Source of the DNA: Marthasterias glacialis
Lineage: Eukaryota; Echinodermata; Asteroidea; Forcipulatida; Asteriidae
Assembly: GCA_911728455.2 (NCBI GenBank)
Contig: OU452222.1
Span: 23,510,090-23,574,089, forward strand
Length of the DNA stretch: 64,000 bases
Direction of reading: 5' to 3'
How positions within the stretch are numbered: the first letter of the stretch is position 1; the number at the start of each line of letters is the position of its first letter. The position numbers were made by a program, and so were the translations under genes. Shown piece by piece: positions 56,823-64,000 of the stretch. The notes beneath the pieces are model-generated. The model saw only the letters and a list, made by a program, of their open reading frames with translations. It had not been told where the DNA came from and ran no database searches.

Positions 56823-57296
56823 GTCCCGTAAGACTACGGAGAGAGCGGGGTCCTTCCATGAAGGCGGGACACAATTTGTGACACATTTCAATATGATCAT
56901 TTTATTAGAATGCTGATTCGAAGTTATGTTTCTTAATCATCACTATTTATTTGGATTTTGAAAGCATTTCAGAAAATTTCAAATCCTTCCCACACCATTT
57001 TACCTGATAGTTTTGCTAATCTATATAAAAATCATGGTTTAAAAATAGGGACGCAATGCTTGTAACACATACTTGTCAGTATTCTGGAAGTAATTGTAAA
57101 CAAATTTACAATGTTCAAAAGAAATTTGATGCCAAATCCATAAAAAATAACTTCTTACGCGGGTATTAAAGTACACATGCCTGAGAAATTCAAGGATATG
57201 TCACGATGTAACGGGGACACCAAATGTCACAACTATGTAATCCCTGTTAAATCAGTGCAGGCACTGTGTCACATTTATTTTACACCACAGTAATCA

Positions 57297-57302
57297 AATA
57301 AA
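57297..57302 (+). terminator. Polyadenylation signal AATAAA of SAMHD1
   Basis: AATAAA is followed about 18 bp later by GTGTGTGGTTTAATTTGT, a GT-rich downstream element. This would give a 3' UTR of about 500 bases. Confidence 0.65.
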
Positions 57303-57403
57303 ACCTTTTTTATGATTCATGTGTGTGGTTTAATTTGTACCATGTTAAGCAAGATTTACGAAGTAGACTAGTGAGGTGGTGAAAAAGCTTCATAGGAGGT
57401 AAC

Positions 57404-58868
57404 GGTGGCCCTAGTGCACCACCTTCATGGAATGGTGGCCCTAGTGTTCCACCATCATGGAATGGTGGCCCTAGTGTTCCACCTTCATGGAAGGTTGCCC
57501 TAGTGTTCCACCTTCATGGAATGGTGGCCCTAGTGTTCCACCTTCATGGAAGGTTGCCCTAGTGTTCCACCTTCATGGAATGGTGGCCCTAGTGTTCCAC
57601 CTTCATGGAAGGTTGCCCTAGTGTTCCACCTTCATGGAATGGTGTCCCTAGTGTTCCACCTTCATGAAATGGTGGCCCTAGTGTTCCACCATTGTGAAAT
57701 GGTGGCCCTAGTGTTCCACCAGCATGGAATGGTGGCCCTAGTGTTCCACCATCATGAAATGGTGGCCCTAGTGTTCCACCTTCATGGAAGGTTGCCCTAG
57801 TGTTCCACCTTCATGGAATGGTGGCCCTAGTGTTCCACCTTCATGGAATGGTGGCCCTAGTGTTCCACCTTCATGGAATGGTGGCCCTAGTGTTCCACCT
57901 TCATGGAAGGTTGCCCTAGTGTTCCACCTTCATGGAATGGTGGCCCTAGTGTTCCACCTTCATGGAAGGTTGCCCTAGTGTTCCACCTTCATGGAATGGT
58001 GGCCCTAGTGTTTCACCTTCATGGAATGGTGGCCCTAGTGTTCCACCTTCATGGAATGGTGGCCCTAGTGTTCCACCTTCATGGAATGGTGGCCCTAGTG
58101 TTCCACCTTCATGGAAGGTTGCCCTAGTGTTCCACCTTCATGGAATGGTGCCCTAGTGTTCCACCTTCATGGAAGGTTGCCCTAGTGTTCCACCTTCATG
58201 GAATGGTGTCCCTAGTGTTCCACCTTCATGAAATGGTGGCCCTAGTGGTCCACCATTGTGAAATGGTGGACCTAGTGTTCCACCAGCATGGAATGGTGGC
58301 CCTAGTGTTCCACCACCAAGAAATGGTGGCCCTAGTGTTCCACCTTCATGGAAGGTTGCCCTAGTGTTCCACCTTCATGGAATGGTGGCCCTAGTGTTCC
58401 ACCTTCATTGAATGGTGGCCCTAGTGTTCCACCATCATGAAATGGTGGCCCTAGTGTTCAACATTCATGGAAGGTTGCCCTAGTGTTCCACCTTCATGGA
58501 ATGGTGGCCCTAGTGTTCCACCTTCATGAAATGGTGGCCCTAGTGTTCCTCATTCATGGAAGGTTGCCCTAGTGTTCCACCTTCATGGAATGGTGGCCCT
58601 AGTGTTCCACCATTGTGAAATGGTGGCCCTAGTGCACCACCTTCATGGAATGATGGCCCTAGTGTTCCACCTTCATGGAATGGTGGCCCTAGTGTTCCGC
58701 CTTCATGAAATGGTGGCCCTAGTGTTCCACCATCATGAAATGGTGGCCCTAGTGTTCCACCTTCATGAAATGGTGGCCCTAGTGTTCCACCATCATGAAA
58801 TGGTGGCCCTAGTGTTCCACCTTCATGGAAGGTTGCCCTAGTGTACCACCTTCATGGAAGGTTGCCCT
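57404..58868. repeat. 29/30-bp minisatellite, about 50 copies
   Basis: The 30-bp unit contains TGGAATGGTGGCCCTAGTGT and TCCACCTTCA; a 29-bp variant has GGAAGGTTGCCCTAG. A block of variants (GGTGTCCCTAG, ACCATTGTGAAATGG, ACCAGCATGGAATGG) occurs at about 57640-57800 and again at about 58205-58360, indicating a higher-order duplication. The array begins about 100 bp past the SAMHD1 polyadenylation signal. Confidence 0.97.
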
Positions 58869-59500
58869 GTACTTCGGACTAATTGTAAAAAGTTACGGGC
58901 AAAAAAATTTGGTAGGGAGGGTGACATTGTGCCCCCCCCCCCCCCCCCCACCATACAAGCAGTCCAACCACTACCATGGTGGTTTTTGGGGCTCGGTATT
59001 TTTATTATATGTTTTTTTAATTGTGAATTGTTTCATGAATAATCAGTACAATTTCTCAGGTAATGTAGCATAGAAAAAAGTGTACATTGTGGAGAAACAT
59101 AATATTAACAAAGACACTGACAAAAAATGATATGACAAATAATTTTTGTAACACTTTCAGAATCACATGTCCTGTTCTAAGTGCAAGTCATGTTGAATCT
59201 GTCGAAACAATGCGCACAGTTAATTAATAAATGTTAAAACAACTTCATTTTTAATAATGCCCATTTTTTTATGAAAATCTAACAATGAAATATACATGAT
59301 TGATTCTACAAAGCTATTATTTCATGCTGGCAAATGTTGTTTAGCAGAAACTGTGGACCATTCCAAATACAAGGGCATTTAGTGCAGGTTGATTTTGCTT
59401 AGTTAATTAGAAGATCATGTGCTTATCAGAGCTGTAAGCACCCAAGGTAAGCATAAACAGCAGTGCTCATCTGAGCAGGCGACTTGCCAGAATACCATGA
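58869..59500. other. Intergenic; no gene seen
   Basis: AT-rich sequence with a C run at 58932-58949 and no recognisable coding frame. Confidence 0.3.
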
Positions 59501-59504
59501 GGGT

Positions 59505-60065
59505 TGCATGGCTGGTGTTCGCTAAAAGCGCTCGCCTCTCACCAGTGTGGCCCTGGTTCGATTCCCGGCTAGGGCCACATGTGGGTAGCAGGTATGTGAT
59601 TTCTCAGGATTTTTCCTGATTTCAGAATGTTCTCAAAATCTCCTTGAGCCTTGAAATTGTCCTGAAGGAAGGGAATAGTCCACATCGTGTCTAAACCTGT
59701 AGTTTTGTATTTCTGGTGATGCACACAGTCTGAATTGTAACAACTGGGAGGTTCTGGGTGTAGAATAAGGGGGAATCTAGGCCGGCAAGTCATTTTCTGG
59801 ATTTTTCAAATTCATCCAATCTCTTCCCTAGAGTAGAGCGCGTTGGTTCGCTCCTGTGTCATGAGGGTTTTTCTCCGGGCCCTCAAGTTTTCCTCTCTCC
59901 GGAAAAAATCAAACACTTTTCATCTCTTGCTGTGCTCCGTTGTGATATTCGGATTGATGTGGCTGGCTGTCAAAGGCGCCCTTGTATGCCTGCAGCTCAA
60001 ACACATAGTCGCGTCCTTCGCATTTCAGCTTTGCCAAGAAGGATGATTAGCCCTCCAAAATATTA
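59505..60065 (+). mobile_element. tRNA-derived SINE (second type) followed by a dispersed repeat tail
   Basis: The head GCATGGCTGGTGTTCGCTAA and GGTTCGATTCCCGGCTAGGG is of the type at 11190. The tail at 59910-60060 (GATGTGGCTGGCTGTCAAAG, GCGCCCTTGTATGCCTGCAG, AAGGATGATTAGCC) repeats the block at 52935-53125. Confidence 0.65.
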
Positions 60066-61855
60066 TTATTTTTTTAACATTGCTAGAATATTGTTTGTAA
60101 CTGGTACACTATTGTTTTTTTTTCTTTTGCTGAGTAGATACATTTTCCCAGCATTGTTTCAGCTGGGCAGCTCAATATAATCCATGATTGGTTGAACGTT
60201 TTCAACCCTATAAGCAATTTGAAAAGTGGTTAGAGATTTTTACGAAAGTACGAACAACAAGAATGCTGTAGAAATTATCAGTTAAACAGTTTGTATTTAA
60301 CTACGGTGTAGGATGTACTTGTTTTAAAGTTATTTTTAGCTTTTCTTTTTATTTATTTTTTATTTGTAAGCCTTTTTATTATTGATTAATTTATTTATTT
60401 ATTGTATTTTTTTTTTTTACATTGTACATGTAAGTGTGCTATATTTATAAACTGGTTTATACCAATGTTTTAAAGGAATGTCTGAGATTGTAGAAAAAAG
60501 GGCATTATAACTTACTTAATTATTCTTGTTGTAAAATTGGACGAATGAATGCTAATAATTCACACACTGGGTATTAAACAAGCGAAGTTTAAAAAAATAT
60601 TTAGTCTTGCCGTTGCTTTCAATTCAACAGCAATGTTAATAACAACTGTTTCTCCTTGGTGTCCTCTCTGGACCAGCCAATCAGTTGTACGCTCAAAGCA
60701 GCACCTGCTGATTATTTATGAAGTATATTTTTGTACCAATTAATACGTGCTAACTTTCTGAACTACTGTACCAGATGTGTGTGTGTATGTGTTTTAAACG
60801 GAGCCATTTTGTTGTTTTGTAGAATTGCGAATGGGCAATGCAAGCCTCGTGTGGAATTGAATATTTTAAAACCGTGGGGTCACACGTAGGTACATAGCAT
60901 TTACCAGTGGCAAAACTAAAGGGAGGATCTGCAATTTCGAACTCTTTTAACGAGTCCGTGCCCCCTGCCCCCCCCCCCCCGATGCTCTCTCATTTGAAAT
61001 CTGGAAACCTTTTGAGATTAAAAGTAACCAGAATAATTGTTAACATTATATAAGCATTTATGTCGTAGTTTCAATGTCTTTAAAACATTTTTTTCTATTT
61101 ACACACAGAAAGTGTATTTGATTCTACCTCCACGTCATGTTGCATTATAAACAAGAATTAAAGGAACATGAGCGCTGAAAAGAGGCTTGTTTTAATAGGA
61201 CAAATGCAAACGGAAACTAAAGTTTTAATTTGCCAGGAGTCCCCCCTTGAGATAAATGGTTACACCCCATTGTGACCCCTAAAATGTTACCCTAGTTTCG
61301 CCGCTTGCTTAACTAGTAAGTGGAAATAAAATTGCATACTTTATTGATCACAGCGTTCAAGCATGGAGGTTGTCGAGGCTATTTCTACCTCCATGGTTCA
61401 AATAATGTCAGGCTTGCACTGCCAGGTGATTATGTATGTATATTGGTGATCTGTATTTTATTGGGAAGTGGTTGAAGGGAAATTGTTGCGAGTCTTCCAA
61501 GCTTTTGATCTCATTAAACGTATCTTGGCTAATAACACAAATCTCGATTGAATGCACTGCGAAATACTTCATGTTGTGAGAGTGTGTGCAGAGTGTTAAA
61601 CGTCGTAAACAGTATAATTATAAGCAGTAAGCAGATCCATGAAATTGGGCCGTGGGCTACTTGCGTACTCCCTTGGTCACGAACAAATTGCCGGGAAATA
61701 TGATCATCACCCCAAAGGTATGCGACAGAGGTATGCTATAAAATTCACGACATTGCAAATGTACGTATATGCGCACATATTCGCAAATTGTTTCACGACA
61801 TGATGTGCAATGTCGTGAAACAGTTCGCGAATAATGTGCGCTCGGATTGTCTTTA
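60066..61855. other. Intergenic, AT-rich; no gene recognised
   Basis: Short frames only. A C run lies at 60969-60980. Confidence 0.3.
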
Positions 61856-61861
61856 CTGGTT

Positions 61862-62573
61862 GCCGGTGTCATGCTAAATAGTGACCGCTAAACTCCCTGC
61901 CAAATAGTGCCCCTTCCTGCCAAATAGTGTGCGCTAAACTCCCTGCCAAATACTGTCCATTCCTGCCAAATAGTGTGCGCTAAACTCCCTGCCAAATACT
62001 GTCCATTCCAGCCAAATAGTGTGCGCTAAACTCCCTGCCAAATACTGTCCATTCCTGCCAAATAGTGTCTGCTAAACTCCCTGCCAAATACTGTCCATTC
62101 CTGCCAAATAGTGTCTGCTAAACTCCCTGCCAAATATTGTCCATTCCTGCCAAATAGTGTGCGCTAAACTCCCTGCCAAATACTGTCCATTCCTGCCAAA
62201 TAGTGTCCGCTAAACTCCCTGCCAAATACTGTCCATTCCTGCCAAATAGTGTGCGCTAAACTCCCTGCCAAATACTGTCCATTCCTGCCAAATAGTGTCT
62301 GCTAAACTCCCTGCCAAATACTGTCCATTCCAGCCAAATAGTGTCCGCTAAACTCCCTGCCAAATACTGTCCATTCCAGCCAAATAGTGTGCGCTAAACT
62401 CCCTGCCAAATACTGTCCATTCCTGCCAAATAGTGTGCGCTAAACTCCCTGTCCATTATACGATTGACGTACGGACACTATTTGGCACGTTATACATGCC
62501 AAATAGTGTCGGCGGTTCACTGCGCGTGCTCAGCGGACACTATTTGGCAGCGGACACTTTTTGGCATGACACC
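61862..62573. mobile_element. Inverted-repeat element whose core has become a 46-bp minisatellite
   Basis: The termini are GGTGTCATGCTAAATAGTGA at the left and TTTTTGGCATGACACC at the right. About 13 units of 46 bp fill the centre (each with CTGCCAAATAGTGTGCGCTA and CTGCCAAATACTGTCCATTC). The right third contains the same TGCCAAATAGTGTC motif in both orientations (62474-62550). No clear target duplication was found. Confidence 0.8.
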
Positions 62574-64000
62574 AGGACTCGTTAGGATTAGTTTGTAAAA
62601 ATGTTACAAATATATTCAAATAATAGTGTCGAATTTGTCGGGGGGGGGGAAAGAAAAATAAAAACGATAATAGGATGTGTCTGCAAAAGTTTTGAATTTT
62701 TATCAACAAAAGAAATATCCGACCATCAACAACACTGTCCGAATGTTGACGACAACGAGTTCGGAGCATTTCGGATATTTTCGGGAAAGGAGGAATTTCC
62801 TCCTATAAAACCAACACAAGTAGCAATTGAAAATTATTTTTAGAACATTCTGGCATTAAACCTGTATGTACATACAATGTACGTGGTGTGTGTAATGTAC
62901 AGAATGCGCGATCCGAGCGATAAACTACCACCGTCTCTCTGCTGCAAATACACCGTGCGGGTTGGTGATAGGGAGTAGGCCGCCGCTAGTCAATCGACGA
63001 TCACATGGACCAGACGTCCGGACGGTTTTGACCTCTTCCTGCAAGATGGAGACAAGAGGACGACCAATATTGTACATTACAGTGTACATACGTGTACAGT
63101 GTGTGGGATTTAATTCTCATTATACCTTGTACAATGTGCACCACATACAACCGGTCGATCGTCGTTCCGAAAATTACGTTGCTTGAATACAAGCATGAAT
63201 ATTCATATCCTGTGCTTCTGCAATATGCAAATGACGTACGTCATAGCTCTGAGGATTAAAAGGCTGGCCCATTTACGTTTTTAATTAACTGCCACTAATC
63301 CTTGACGGATTTTTTCGTTCAAAGTATCAAATGAAAGCTCATAACTTTTTATACCCCGTAATATTAGCAATTAGAAAGATAAATATATTTTGACCCCCAA
63401 ATCGGCCTGAAATCGGGCAATGCATCTTTAAGAAGAAAGATAATAAAAAATAAAATGAAATATGTCACCAGTTACAAAAATCCTTAAATACTTGGTCACA
63501 GGAGCACTTGCAAAAAGTACCAGGACACTGCTTCTATAATAAGGGAAATAACAGAGAACATTGTGGCGGAGTGTTTATATGATCAGCAATAAACTAACTT
63601 CAAAACCTGCACAATGAAGCTCATCAGGCCTTCAAATCCTGCTTAACAAATAATTTGTTAAGCAAAAAATAATTTTGCTAATTATTAAGATGTGTGCGAG
63701 AGCCATCGACTGTGTATAAATCATACAGGTAGGGCCATCACCATAAGTAGGTCAAACACGCCCCGTTATGGTAAGTGGCCTCATCTCTCCTGGTGAAAAA
63801 TTACTCCAGACGCGAATTAATTTAACTTATTTAATTTGTTTATTTTTACTTATTTTTTAAAATTATTTTTCCCCCTTTTTTCCAATTGACATTACAAAAA
63901 TAGGATCTCGGACCCTTGTTCCCTCCAAAAAATAATATAACAATAAATCAACAAATAAAAATCCTTGGAAACCAGAAAAGTGAACAAATATAATAAAACA
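62574..64000. other. Intergenic; no gene recognised
   Basis: Short frames of 60-80 codons without recognisable domains. Palindromic TGTACAT-rich motifs occur at 62860-63110. Confidence 0.3.

Noticed and set aside
57546-58841. Several frames repeating PSVPPSWNGG or LVFHLHGMVA
   Set aside because: They are translations of the 29/30-bp minisatellite; 29-bp units break the frame repeatedly and there is no start context or splice logic.
61862-62460. CRISPR-like array
   Set aside because: Repeat and 'spacer' parts are both conserved from unit to unit, so this is a minisatellite.

Overview
The window is nuclear DNA from an animal. Genes are split by many GT-AG introns, most of the sequence is intergenic or intronic, and repeats are dense (SINE-like tRNA-derived units, foldback MITEs, minisatellites, microsatellites). 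The repeat style (tRNA-derived units reading GTCCTTGAGCAAGACACTT, frequent CATGTACATG palindromes, very many foldbacks) and gene content suggest a marine invertebrate deuterostome, most likely an echinoderm. That placement is an inference, not a demonstration. There is no sign of bacterial, phage or viral genes.

Four protein-coding loci can be supported. (1) At the left edge, a first coding exon on the minus strand (686-843) belongs to an unidentified coiled-coil protein whose remainder lies outside the window. (2) A complete cytochrome P450 of the CYP3 clan (CYP3A/thromboxane-synthase-like) on the minus strand can be assembled from 13 exons between 25704 and 6060. All splice phases agree and the product is 504 residues with every P450 signature in place. 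(3) A complete SLC52A-type riboflavin transporter on the minus strand (35401-32553) has two coding exons, 498 residues and a probable noncoding first exon near 37.4-37.5 kb. (4) A complete SAMHD1-type dNTP triphosphohydrolase on the plus strand (42147-56822) has 15 coding exons and 611 residues, with SAM and HD domains and all catalytic residues. The transporter and SAMHD1 are divergently arranged, with about 4.5 kb of repeat-rich DNA between them. No pathway links the four genes; they look like ordinary neighbours.

Layout: 1-843 left-edge gene; 844-6059 intergenic with SINE and MITE copies; 6060-25704 P450, whose introns carry TTAA-flanked MITEs, a 9-bp-duplication MITE, a 250-bp CAA tract, a tRNA-like tandem array and a telomere-like tract; 25705-32552 intergenic with a CAAA tract and foldbacks; 32553-37.5 kb riboflavin transporter; 37.5-42 kb a block of foldback elements including one foldback inserted into another; 42-57.3 kb SAMHD1 with repeats in most long introns; 57.3-64 kb intergenic with two large minisatellites.

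Nothing here looks like an undescribed multi-gene system. The most interesting signals are: a presequence-like N-terminal extension upstream of the nuclear-type start of SAMHD1; a possible poison/cassette exon in SAMHD1; a family of foldback elements with exact 9-bp target duplications, one nested inside another and one nearly 1 kb palindrome; and MITEs sitting about 20 bp from 3' splice sites of two genes. All splice boundaries were read by eye from consensus sites, reading phase and family resemblance; none is backed by transcript data.
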